A DNA stretch of 17,442 nucleotides, taken from assembly GCA_040905905.1 (NCBI GenBank), contig JBBDQN010000052.1, positions 1 through 17,442 on the forward strand. Direction: 5' to 3'. The notes under the pieces are model-generated. The model was not told the DNA's origin, made no database searches, and saw only the letters and a program-made list of their open reading frames with translations. Below are positions 1-6,687 of this stretch, piece after piece. The translations under genes and the position numbers were made by a program. The DNA comes from JAICND01 sp040905905 (lineage in GTDB: Bacteria > Actinomycetota > Acidimicrobiia > Spongiisociales > ZC4RG35). Position 1 is the first letter of the stretch, and each line of letters starts with the position of its first letter.

Positions 1-1
1 C

Positions 2-1675
2 GGAGGCATCCTGCTCTGGGGCCCACCCGGTACCGGAAAGACCCTGATGGCCGAGGCGATCGCCGGCGAAACCGGCCGCCCCTACGTCTTCGTCGATCCC
101 GGCGCCTTCGTGAACATGTTCATGGGTGTTGGGATCCTCAAGGTCAAGTCGCTATACCGCAAGCTCCGTAAACTCTCCCTCCGCCACGGCGGGGTCATCG
201 TCTTCCTTGACGAGGCCGACTCGCTCGGGAGCCGCGGCAACATGGGATCTCCCACCGGAGGAGTGGGTTCGACAGCTGAAATAGCTGCTCACCTTTCCTG
301 CAACGGGTTCCATTACCTCTCTCCCTTCGCCAAAAACGCCCTTACCACAGTTTGGGGTCAAGAGCAGGTCGCACCTGTGGTAGACGAACCCCGGCGCTCG
401 TGGGTCAACCGGATCATGATGGGCGGCATGGGCGGGGGCGGGATGGGGACATTGCAGGCTCTCCTGTCGGAGATGAATGGTCTGACCAAGCCCCGCGGGT
501 TGAGCAACCGACTTCGCAAGATGTTCGGGTTCCGGCCCAAGCCGCCACCCAAGTACCGCATCCTTCACATCCTGGCCACCAACATGCCCAACGCCCTGGA
601 TGAGGCGATGCTGCGGCCGGGTCGTATCGACCGTATCTACAAGGTCGGATACCCCTCCAAAGAAGGGCGCAAGCAGACGCTGATCGGCTATCTAAACAAG
701 GTGTCGCACTCATTGAACGAGGAGGAGATAGAAAAGCTGTCCGTTGTCACCCCGATGTACTCCGGTGCCAAGATCAAGGACCTTGTCAACGAGGCGTTGA
801 TCATCGCCATCCGCGATGGTCGGGAGTCGATCGTCTGGGACGACGTCTGGAAAGCCAAGGCTCTCAAGGAACTTGGGCCCCCCGAAGATGTCGACTACAT
901 CGAGCGTGAACGCCACGCCGTTGCCGTCCACGAGGCCTCCCACGCGGTGGCCGCCCACCTCCTCGGTGCGCATCGGCGGATTGACATGGTCACCATCGAG
1001 AAACGGGCCACCACTCTTGGAATGGTTCGCAGCCTCGGCGAGGAGGAGCGCTACACCCAGTGGAAGTCCGAGTTCGAGACCGACATCATGGTGAGCCTTG
1101 CCTCCCGCGCTGGCGAGCGGATGTTCTTTGGCGCCGACAACTCCTCCGGGGTCTCTGGCGACCTCACCAGTGCCACCACCATCGGAGCCCTCATGGAGGG
1201 CGCCTGGGGCATGGGGGTCGGTCTGGTCTCCTATGCCGGGACTGTCACCGGGGCCACGGGTGGTCCCGACTATCCGGTCAGTGTCGCCCTCCGGGCCCGG
1301 CGCGACCAGATCGAAGAGATCCTGAAGGAGCTGTACGAGCGGGTCGACGCTCTCCTCGCCGAGAACCGAGACAAGGTGCTCGAATTGGCGTCCGTGCTCG
1401 AGGAGAAGAAGACAATCTCGGGCGACGAGGTTTCCGAGATCATGGGCACCGTTCCTGGTGAGCAGGTCATGCGCGAGCCGGTGGGATGGCAGTCGGTCAC
1501 AGCCGAGGTCAGCCTCAAGCGCCGCGAGGAAGCGTTGGCACGCCGGACGATGGTGTCGAACGGGCATGCGGACGAGGAGACCGAGCCCGAGGCGGTCGAC
1601 GACAAGGCCGACGACCTGTCCAATCCGAACGGCCACCAAACCGACGAAGAGCCCGTCCCGAAAGAAGTCGGCTAG
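2..1675 (+). CDS. FtsH-like AAA+ zinc metalloprotease, 5'-truncated by window edge
   Basis: This is an ATP-dependent protease of the FtsH (M41) type, which unfolds and degrades membrane and regulatory proteins. The reading frame is open from base 2, so the start and any N-terminal membrane segments lie outside the window. The ATG at base 47 is internal, because the Walker A motif GPPGTGKT is encoded before it at 20-43. Counting from that ATG, Walker B is FLDEADSL (53-60), the second region of homology with arginine fingers is LRPGRIDR (189-196), the zinc site is HEASH (295-299), and the third ligand is probably D372 in GVSGDLTSAT. Both activities therefore look intact. Unusually, about 75 residues with a Gly/Met-rich end (about 62-135) lie between Walker B and the following helix, and a basic stretch (about 147-170) precedes the sensor strand. 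The last 60 residues are acidic and low in complexity. The gene converges with the next one, 9 bases apart. The family assignment is firm; whether it is the cell's main FtsH is unknown. Confidence 0.9.
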   Translation, partial: GGILLWGPPGTGKTLMAEAIAGETGRPYVFVDPGAFVNMFMGVGILKVKSLYRKLRKLSLRHGGVIVFLDEADSLGSRGNMGSPTGGVGSTAEIAAHLSCNGFHYLSPFAKNALTTVWGQEQVAPVVDEPRRSWVNRIMMGGMGGGGMGTLQALLSEMNGLTKPRGLSNRLRKMFGFRPKPPPKYRILHILATNMPNALDEAMLRPGRIDRIYKVGYPSKEGRKQTLIGYLNKVSHSLNEEEIEKLSVVTPMYSGAKIKDLVNEALIIAIRDGRESIVWDDVWKAKALKELGPPEDVDYIERERHAVAVHEASHAVAAHLLGAHRRIDMVTIEKRATTLGMVRSLGEEERYTQWKSEFETDIMVSLASRAGERMFFGADNSSGVSGDLTSATTIGALMEGAWGMGVGLVSYAGTVTGATGGPDYPVSVALRARRDQIEEILKELYERVDALLAENRDKVLELASVLEEKKTISGDEVSEIMGTVPGEQVMREPVGWQSVTAEVSLKRREEALARRTMVSNGHADEETEPEAVDDKADDLSNPNGHQTDEEPVPKEVG

Positions 1676-1701
1676 GCCAGGTCCCTAACCGGACCAGCCG
1701 A
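1668..1701. terminator. Candidate bidirectional terminator hairpin between convergent genes
   Basis: An inverted repeat has arms TCGGCT + GGTCC on the left (1668-1673 and 1680-1684) and GGACC + AGCCGA on the right (1691-1701). The loop is 6 nt, and there is a 6-nt bulge in the left arm. It covers the stop codons of both convergent genes (TAG at 1673-1675 on plus, TAG at 1685-1687 on minus). No U-tract is visible on either side, so intrinsic termination is uncertain. Confidence 0.4.
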
Positions 1702-2938
1702 TATCACCCATCTGGTCGATCTGACATCGATCAGCCAGGATGCGGATTTCCTGGCTGCCTTCAACTTCGAAGCGGATCAAACGGGACCCGGTGTCGGCCA
1801 GCACATTGAGTCCGTCGCCTACCGCCCAGCCCCGGGCAACCGACCCAACGCCGGTCGGGATCACCGCCGGAGTGATGAGCCCGGTCGCTGCGTCCATGAA
1901 CAACAGCGCCCCGGCGGAGTCGCGCAACAACACTCGTTCGTCATCGAACCACCCCAGGGCGACGAGGTTCTCGGCTCCCGTTAGCTCCGAGGGCCGGGTC
2001 TGGACCGCCCCTTCCGAGGTAAGAATCAGATATCGGATGATGTCGTCCTCCGGAACCTGGCCTGCCACCAGGATGCGGGTCCCATCCGGTGAGGGGAAGG
2101 TGGCCACCGGGATGCCTATGTCCCCATCGTCGACGATCCAGATCCAGGTGGCGTTGCGGGACTCGACGTTGACCAAGAGCAAGGCGATCTGGAAGAGAGT
2201 CTCCTCCCCCGGTGCGGGTCTGGTGGCCGACACCATCACCTGATCACCTAACGAACCGAGCACTCGAGATCCTCGCCAATCGGCGACGTCGAAGACGATC
2301 CGATCGCGGGAGAGGGTGTTGACTAGCGACGCCTCTTCTGTATCGGGACTCTCCATGGTGAAGATACCAGCGGCCACCGAGGCCCAGGGGGCGGCCGGAG
2401 TCTCCCCACTTAACGATCCCCATTGCGTCGTTTCAGGGTTCAACAGATAGAGACGGGCCCCAACCCCGACCGCCCGGACCAGCGGTCCCCCTTCGATCTC
2501 ACCCTCGAGAGTTATCGCATCGATCCGCTCAAACGAAGTCTCGATCATCACGCCTAGAAGGGGCCGCTCCGGGTCGTCCGGATTGGGGCCCAGGACCACT
2601 GCCACCGAGACCGGTTCACCCGCGCGAACAACCTCGATCGAGATCTGCTGGCCGACGGTCTTCTCTGAGATGGCCGTCCTCAGATCCTCAGCGTTGGTGA
2701 TATCGGCCTCGTCGATAGTCACGACGATGTCGCCCGACTCGAGAATGCCCTCCGAGGCGCCCCCCGAGACCACGTCTTCGATGCTGACTCCCAACCCGTC
2801 TCCCACCAGGAATCCGCAGGCGAGGGTTTCGGGAACGATGTCACCCGCCGCAGGAAGGGGATCGCGGGCTGGCGGAGTTTGACCGGTACACGCGGCTACC
2901 AGCCCGAAACCGACCAGGGAAAGCAGCGCTCGCCGCAT
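1685..2938 (-). CDS. PDZ-domain lipoprotein with beta-propeller-like C-terminal region
   Basis: This is a predicted exported lipoprotein of 417 residues. I chose the ATG at 2938 because it opens a signal peptide (MRR, hydrophobic stretch) ending in the lipobox LVAAC with C17 as the lipidated cysteine; a longer frame upstream to 3031 has no such logic. Residues about 40-118 form a PDZ domain of the HtrA/S2P type, with GASEGILESGDIVVTIDE as the peptide-binding core. The remainder, about 125-417, has repeated short strands with DG, DTG and SPDG turns and reads like a WD40/TolB-style propeller; that part is inference. No protease catalytic domain accompanies the PDZ domain. A weak ribosome-binding site (GGGGG) precedes the start. 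The gene is 62 bases after the hydrolase on the same strand and may be co-transcribed with it. The partner or substrate is unknown. Confidence 0.75.
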   Translation of the reverse strand: MRRALLSLVGFGLVAACTGQTPPARDPLPAAGDIVPETLACGFLVGDGLGVSIEDVVSGGASEGILESGDIVVTIDEADITNAEDLRTAISEKTVGQQISIEVVRAGEPVSVAVVLGPNPDDPERPLLGVMIETSFERIDAITLEGEIEGGPLVRAVGVGARLYLLNPETTQWGSLSGETPAAPWASVAAGIFTMESPDTEEASLVNTLSRDRIVFDVADWRGSRVLGSLGDQVMVSATRPAPGEETLFQIALLLVNVESRNATWIWIVDDGDIGIPVATFPSPDGTRILVAGQVPEDDIIRYLILTSEGAVQTRPSELTGAENLVALGWFDDERVLLRDSAGALLFMDAATGLITPAVIPTGVGSVARGWAVGDGLNVLADTGSRLIRFEVEGSQEIRILADRCQIDQMGDIGWSG

Positions 2939-3000
2939 CACCCCCAAGATTAGAGCGCTACGGATGGTTCCAATACGACCAAAATCTGTCTTGACAAATC

Positions 3001-3822
3001 TCAAGCCTTGGTGGCCTTGCTGGCGATCCATTCGATCACCTCGGCTACCACTTCCGGGCCCTCCGGTTCGTTGAAAATCTCATGGCGCAGGCTGGGGAAC
3101 ACCCGACGTTCCACGAGTGGAAGCGATGCCAGAATCTCACTTGCTGGCGTCGGGACCAGGGTGTCGGACCCGCCGTGGATCACGAGCGTCGGGACCTGGA
3201 GGCGGGTGAGGGCAGCCCGGGCCCGATCGCCGGCTGCAAAGATCCCGGCTCCGAGGCGGGCGGTGGCTTTGGTTGTGACAAGTGGATCGGCGAAGTAGGC
3301 CTCCCCCACCGCCGGATCGCGCGAAAGCATGTCTCCCCGAATGGATGCCGGAAGGGCCAGCGTCGGGAACATCCGTCCGAGAATTGGCGCCAGTTTGCGT
3401 TGCCAGGCAGCGCCTCCCGACAGCGCCGGGGCGGACAGAACCAAAAGGTCCGGCTGCGGTCGCTCAGCGAGGGCATATTCGAGCGCCAGCAGGCCTCCCA
3501 GCGAGTGGCCCAGCAGCACCAGTGGTCGCCCGGTGGTTCGCAGGGCCTCGAGATGGCCTTCGATCTGGTCGAGGTAAAGGGCGAAACGTTGGATGTCCGC
3601 CCGGCGTCCCGAGGACGCTCCAAAGCCGAGCAGATCGAAAGAACGCACGCGGTAGCCTGCGTCGCCCAGAAGCCCGCCGGTCCGTTCGTATCGCCCCGAG
3701 TGTTCCCCCAATCCGTGGACGATCACGACATCGCCCGCAACCGGTCCCTCCGGGGGCCATTCCCGCACAAGCTGAGCACCCCCATCGGGCGCTGGTTCCG
3801 GTCTGGCCTGACTAACGGTCAA
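3001..3822 (-). CDS. Alpha/beta hydrolase, monoacylglycerol lipase / lysophospholipase type
   Basis: This is a serine hydrolase of 273 residues, likely acting on acylglycerol or lysophospholipid esters. The nucleophile elbow GHSLGG contains S107. The likely remaining triad members are D220 (HGGSDTLVP) and H247 (SLRHEIFNEP). The N-terminal HGLGEHSGRY (36-45) is typical of the monoacylglycerol lipase branch and contributes to the oxyanion hole. There is no signal peptide, so it should be cytoplasmic. The start is a TTG directly abutting the TGA of the gene before it, with GAGGAGG five bases upstream; the ATG four bases earlier runs into a stop after four codons and cannot be used. The tight junction implies translational coupling to the gcvT-linked gene. 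Enzyme class is confident; the exact substrate is not. Confidence 0.85.
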   Translation of the reverse strand: MTVSQARPEPAPDGGAQLVREWPPEGPVAGDVVIVHGLGEHSGRYERTGGLLGDAGYRVRSFDLLGFGASSGRRADIQRFALYLDQIEGHLEALRTTGRPLVLLGHSLGGLLALEYALAERPQPDLLVLSAPALSGGAAWQRKLAPILGRMFPTLALPASIRGDMLSRDPAVGEAYFADPLVTTKATARLGAGIFAAGDRARAALTRLQVPTLVIHGGSDTLVPTPASEILASLPLVERRVFPSLRHEIFNEPEGPEVVAEVIEWIASKATKA

Positions 3823-4566
3823 TCATCCTCCTCGTAGGTTCCCCATGATCCTATTGAGTCGCCGGAGCGGAAGATCATCGGGGATGCGATCGAACCGATC
3901 CGCGGCAACCGGCTGTGGAGTCTCTCCGGCCAGCACGGTGGTCAGAGCCTTTGCCACAGCATCGAGTTGGTCACGGGTGTGCCACCATCCGGCGGTGAAC
4001 GTGACCAACCCTTCCCACCATCCACCCAGTCCGATCTCGACACCAGCCAGTTGGAGCCCTTGCTGGACTCTCAGCGACGGCAGTGGCGTCACACACGTGA
4101 GCGTACGCCCCGCCGGATGCACAACGGGCCACGACAGACCGGCCACCTCCGCCAACCTGCGCTGGAGGCCGTCAGCCGCCTGTAGTGATCGCCTGCCTGC
4201 CCGGGTCACGATTTCGGGGTCGGCGTCAGGCCAGTTGGTGGCGGCTCGCAGGGGTGGGGGCAGCTGCACCAGACCGGACAAAAGAGGATCGACGATCACC
4301 CACCCCTCCGCTTTATATCGGGCGGCCAGGCCGGCTAGTCCTGTCAGGTCTTCACCACATCCGAACCGGTTGGGGTGGGCGACAACGATGGCGGCGGGAA
4401 CGGGTTTTCGCTCCACCCACACCGTCCTACCTCCTACGAGCAAGTGATCCGACTCGCCGAGGGCGGGGGACCACCAGACCGGCGCCGGGAAATCAACGAC
4501 AAACTTGGGCCCACTCTCGATCCCCGGAGGCAAAGCAAGGCTCGACCCGCTGAAGTCGGCGGTCAC
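3823..4566 (-). CDS. Unrecognised protein resembling a reduced fold-type-I PLP enzyme, coupled to gcvT
   Basis: I do not recognise this 247-residue protein with certainty. Its GTG start overlaps the gcvT stop (GTGA) with no ribosome-binding site, so translation probably depends on gcvT. Several blocks read like an aminotransferase fold in the right order: IVVAHPNRFG (60-69, like the VNPNNPTG strand), GWVIVDPLLSGL (88-99, like the strand carrying the PLP-contacting Asp), a helix LQAADGLQRRLAEVAG (128-143), and VTFTAGWWHTRDQLDAVAKAL (188-208, like the C-terminal VRxSxGxxHTxEEhD helix). The part that should hold the Schiff-base lysine (SxxK) after residue 99 is missing, as is the large N-terminal domain. 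It could be a pseudoenzyme, a scaffold for the glycine cleavage proteins, or an unrelated fold. Codon use looks like its neighbours, and there is no internal stop, so it does not look like a recent pseudogene. Confidence 0.6.
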   Translation of the reverse strand: MTADFSGSSLALPPGIESGPKFVVDFPAPVWWSPALGESDHLLVGGRTVWVERKPVPAAIVVAHPNRFGCGEDLTGLAGLAARYKAEGWVIVDPLLSGLVQLPPPLRAATNWPDADPEIVTRAGRRSLQAADGLQRRLAEVAGLSWPVVHPAGRTLTCVTPLPSLRVQQGLQLAGVEIGLGGWWEGLVTFTAGWWHTRDQLDAVAKALTTVLAGETPQPVAADRFDRIPDDLPLRRLNRIMGNLRGG

Positions 4567-5606
4567 CGCCGGTAGAATGGAGTCTCTGCTCTCGTGGCCC
4601 GCTCCCAGACTCCCCGGACCTGCACGTCGAGCGGATCGTCTACCGAGGGTGGTGCCAGATAACCAAGTCCGATGCCGTTCTCAAGCATGGGACTAAAGTT
4701 TCCGGACGTGACTTCGCCCTGGGAGCGGCCCGATCGGAGACGATGTCCGTGACGGGGGATGAGCCGACCAGGCAGGGTGAAGGCCACCAACTTCTTGCCA
4801 GGCCCTTCTTTGCGAACAGCCTCGAGCGCCTCCCTACCGACAAAGTCGTGGTCCCACGCGATCGCCGATTCCAGCCCCGCCTCGTAAGGATTGGTGTTGG
4901 AGTCGAAGTCCTGGCCAGCCAGCAGCAGGCCCGCCTCGAGGCGCAAGGTGTCGCGGGATCCCAGACCGCATGAGGTGACCCCGGCAGCAACCAGCTGGCC
5001 GATGACATCAGCCACCACCTCCGGACTCCCTACCAACTCCCCGCCTCGCTCTCCCGTGTAGCCGGTGCCCGCTGCCCAGAGCAGGTTCTCCCCCTCCCCA
5101 AAGGTATCGGTGGTAAACCGTTTGGGCCAGCGGCCGAGCAGTTTCTCGAGGATGGCAGGGGCCCCGGGCCCCTGCACGGCCACCATCGCGGTCCGCGAGC
5201 GCAGATCGTCCAGGTCCGTGTCGCCCGCGGCCGCTCGAAATCGGGCAAGAACCATGTCGTGGGTACCCGCATTGGGCATAACCCAGAAGCGTTCCTCGCT
5301 CCATCGCCACACCAGGAGGTCGTCGTCGATCCCGCCGGACTCGTTGAGCAACAGGGTGTATTGCGTACGACCCACCGCCAGCGTCGCCACATCGTTGGAT
5401 AGAAGCGATCGCAAGGTGTCCCGGCCTCCCGGTCCTTCGATAGAGAATCGTCCCAGGTGGCTGACGTCAAACCACCCGGCCGAACGCCGGACCGCGCGGT
5501 GTTCGGCCAGAACCGACTCATACTGAACAGGCATCTCCCAGCCACCAAAATCCACTAGCCGTGCGCCCAAATCGGCATTGAGGTCGTGGAGCGGAGACCG
5601 GCGCAT
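4563..5606 (-). CDS. gcvT: Aminomethyltransferase, glycine cleavage system T protein
   Basis: The T protein moves the aminomethyl carbon from lipoylated H protein to tetrahydrofolate, giving methylene-THF and ammonia. The chosen ATG at 5606 gives 347 residues beginning MRRSPLHDLNADLGARLVDF, the usual family N-terminus; the frame is open upstream but lacks family features. Visible motifs are DFGGWEMPVQY (19-29), SNDVATL with D72, which corresponds to the catalytic Asp region, GGIDDDLLVWR (91-101), AVQGPGA, YTGERGGE, SRDTLRLEAGLLL and SGNFSPMLENGIGLGY near the C-terminus. It is somewhat shorter than the typical 360-370 residues. The start shares one base with the preceding gene's stop (TGATG), so it is translationally coupled and needs little ribosome-binding site of its own. 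gcvH lies about 5 kb upstream on the same strand; no gcvP is in the window. Confidence 0.93.
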   Translation of the reverse strand: MRRSPLHDLNADLGARLVDFGGWEMPVQYESVLAEHRAVRRSAGWFDVSHLGRFSIEGPGGRDTLRSLLSNDVATLAVGRTQYTLLLNESGGIDDDLLVWRWSEERFWVMPNAGTHDMVLARFRAAAGDTDLDDLRSRTAMVAVQGPGAPAILEKLLGRWPKRFTTDTFGEGENLLWAAGTGYTGERGGELVGSPEVVADVIGQLVAAGVTSCGLGSRDTLRLEAGLLLAGQDFDSNTNPYEAGLESAIAWDHDFVGREALEAVRKEGPGKKLVAFTLPGRLIPRHGHRLRSGRSQGEVTSGNFSPMLENGIGLGYLAPPSVDDPLDVQVRGVWERATRAETPFYRR

Positions 5607-6043
5607 CAGGCCGAGGAATCGACTCCCCGTCTGTCGAGTTTTATCACCTGCGGAGGCCCAGGATTCCGAGTCGGGCGCCGCCGTACCGGAAGGTGATCGG
5701 GATCCTCCAAACCGTATTTCTCGACGAGATGCAGATAGTCTCTCTGATAGAGGATTTTGCACTGGATCTCGGGATAGAGGGACCTCAGCAGACGGACCTT
5801 GGCGTTCTTTTTGGTGACAAGCTTCTGGCTCATCGTGGTGATCTCGATATAGAGACTGTCCTCGGGCAGATAGAAATCGGGAGTGAAGTGGTGGCTGGGT
5901 CGACCTTCACCGTCCCAGGCAATCGGAAACGGCCGGGGCTCGTACTCCCACGGGAGCCCGTAGAAGTCGAGCAGTAGCGCGAACTGCCGCTCGCTGTTGT
6001 GTGCAAAGCGGACCTGACCTTGGCCGGTTGCCAGCAGCGCTAT
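5606..6043 (-). CDS. PD-(D/E)xK nuclease-like conserved protein with non-canonical start
   Basis: A coding frame of about 140 codons fills the space between the MerR gene and gcvT. Only its last 75 codons follow an ordinary start (ATG at 5833), but the recognisable protein begins well upstream: RFAHNSERQFALLLDFYGLP, then WEYEPRPFPI, HHFTPDFYLP, LYIEITTMSQKLVTKKNAK, QCKILYQRDYLHLVEKYGL. Candidate nuclease residues are the Glu at 5990-5992, the Asp of PDF at 5876-5878 and the Glu of IEI at 5843-5845; the usual ExK lysine is replaced by Thr. I recall a conserved actinobacterial hypothetical family with this pattern. No in-frame ATG, GTG or TTG exists upstream of 5833. The given start is the ATA at 6043, ten bases after GGAGG and just past the MerR stop; the CTG codons at 6037 and 6034 are alternatives. 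The stop overlaps the gcvT start. Function unknown; nuclease fold is inferred. Confidence 0.7.
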   Translation of the reverse strand: MALLATGQGQVRFAHNSERQFALLLDFYGLPWEYEPRPFPIAWDGEGRPSHHFTPDFYLPEDSLYIEITTMSQKLVTKKNAKVRLLRSLYPEIQCKILYQRDYLHLVEKYGLEDPDHLPVRRRPTRNPGPPQVIKLDRRGVDSSA

Positions 6044-6045
6044 GT

Positions 6046-6552
6046 TCAGGTGGCCTCCGCCCGTGCAAGATCCCCTTCCCCGGTGGGGAACAAGTCGTGG
6101 AGATCGGCCGTGAGTTCGTTCTGGACGGGGCCGACCGCGATAGCGAACACACCCTGACCGCCGTTGAGGACGTCGATCAATTCGTCGGCGTTATGGGCGA
6201 CGTATATGGTGCGGCCATCGGAGAGAAGGGTGACTTCACCGAGCGGACGTGACTTCCGCAGTTGTTGTCGGAGGATCTCGACGGCTTGACGGATCTTCTT
6301 GAGGCTCATGCCGGCGTCGAGCAGTCGCTTTATGACCTTGAGTTGGACGACGTCAGTAAACGAATAATGCCTCTGGGAACCGGACCCCTGTGCGTCTTGC
6401 AAAGACGGCTTGAGCAGGTCGGTGCGGGCCCAGTAGTCGAGTTGACGATAAGTGATGCCCACCAGACGACAGACCTGCGGGGCTCGATAGCCCGTGGGGG
6501 AGGTGGGTGATCCGGGCTCGGTCAAGCCGACCTGGTTGGCGTTATTCGTCAT
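6046..6552 (-). CDS. MerR-family transcriptional regulator (Rv1830-like)
   Basis: This is a 168-residue DNA-binding regulator. The winged-helix MerR domain occupies about 22-95: GYRAPQVCRLVGITYRQLDY, then WARTDLLKPS, a wing around GSGSQRHYSF (56-65), and the dimer-helix start LKVIKRLLDAGMSLKKIRQA. The C-terminal part carries LSDGRTIYVAHNADELIDVL and GGQGVFAIAVGPVQNEL, which in my memory matches the actinobacterial Rv1830 group adjoining DUF151 genes. There is no metal-binding cysteine pattern (one Cys only, C28), so it is not a metal sensor. The ATG at 6552 has GGGAGG six bases upstream. It is the first gene of the unit running through gcvT, with a good promoter and a dyad upstream, so it may regulate itself and gcvT. 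Family firm, effector unknown. Confidence 0.9.
   Translation of the reverse strand: MTNNANQVGLTEPGSPTSPTGYRAPQVCRLVGITYRQLDYWARTDLLKPSLQDAQGSGSQRHYSFTDVVQLKVIKRLLDAGMSLKKIRQAVEILRQQLRKSRPLGEVTLLSDGRTIYVAHNADELIDVLNGGQGVFAIAVGPVQNELTADLHDLFPTGEGDLARAEAT
6054..6058 (-). promoter_or_regulatory. Ribosome-binding site bearing on the PD-(D/E)xK-like gene start
   Basis: GGAGG lies within the last codons of the MerR gene, ten bases before an ATA (6041-6043) that directly follows the MerR stop. It supports initiation close to that stop at a near-cognate codon, though the spacing is long. Confidence 0.3.
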
Positions 6553-6612
6553 TGGCTGCCTCCCGAAGATTATCAGCCAGGGTTACAAGTTCGTAATTCC
6601 GCTGGTGTTGGG

Positions 6613-6642
6613 AAGCTAGCCGGGCTGGCGCGGAGTTGTCAA
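6613..6642 (-). promoter_or_regulatory. Sigma-70-type promoter upstream of the MerR / gcvT unit
   Basis: Read on the minus strand, TTGACA (6637-6642) is followed after 18 bases by TAGCTT (6613-6618). The -35 is perfect and the -10 keeps the leading TA and final T. It lies about 60 bases before the MerR start, in the only sizeable gap (6553-6687) of this gene block. Confidence 0.6.
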
Positions 6643-6647
6643 CAACT
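6634..6647. promoter_or_regulatory. Candidate operator dyad over the -35 box
   Basis: AGTTGTCAACAACT is an inverted repeat with perfect 6-bp arms and a 2-bp centre, sitting across the TTGACA hexamer. A protein bound here would block RNA polymerase. The adjacent MerR protein is the obvious candidate, but MerR sites usually lie between -35 and -10, so another repressor is possible. Confidence 0.35.
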
Positions 6648-6687
6648 TCTGTGGAAAACTCCGGGTTGAGCCAGGCGGGAGTGGCTT

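Noticed and set aside
710..1639. Long open frame on the minus strand inside the FtsH-like gene
   Set aside because: The frame opposite it carries the intact AAA/M41 motifs; the minus-strand product is a GC-driven shadow with no domain.
2991..2996. Plus-strand TTGACA just before the hydrolase 3' end
   Set aside because: No -10-like hexamer at a usable distance and it would point antisense through the hydrolase gene.
3082..3837. 251-codon plus-strand frame antisense to the hydrolase
   Set aside because: Composition is Arg/Gly/Pro-rich without motifs, and the opposite strand has a full catalytic triad.
6650..6658. Single DnaA-box-like 9-mer as a replication origin
   Set aside because: One box with no cluster, no AT-rich element and no dnaA/dnaN/recF neighbours; kept only as a possible regulatory site.
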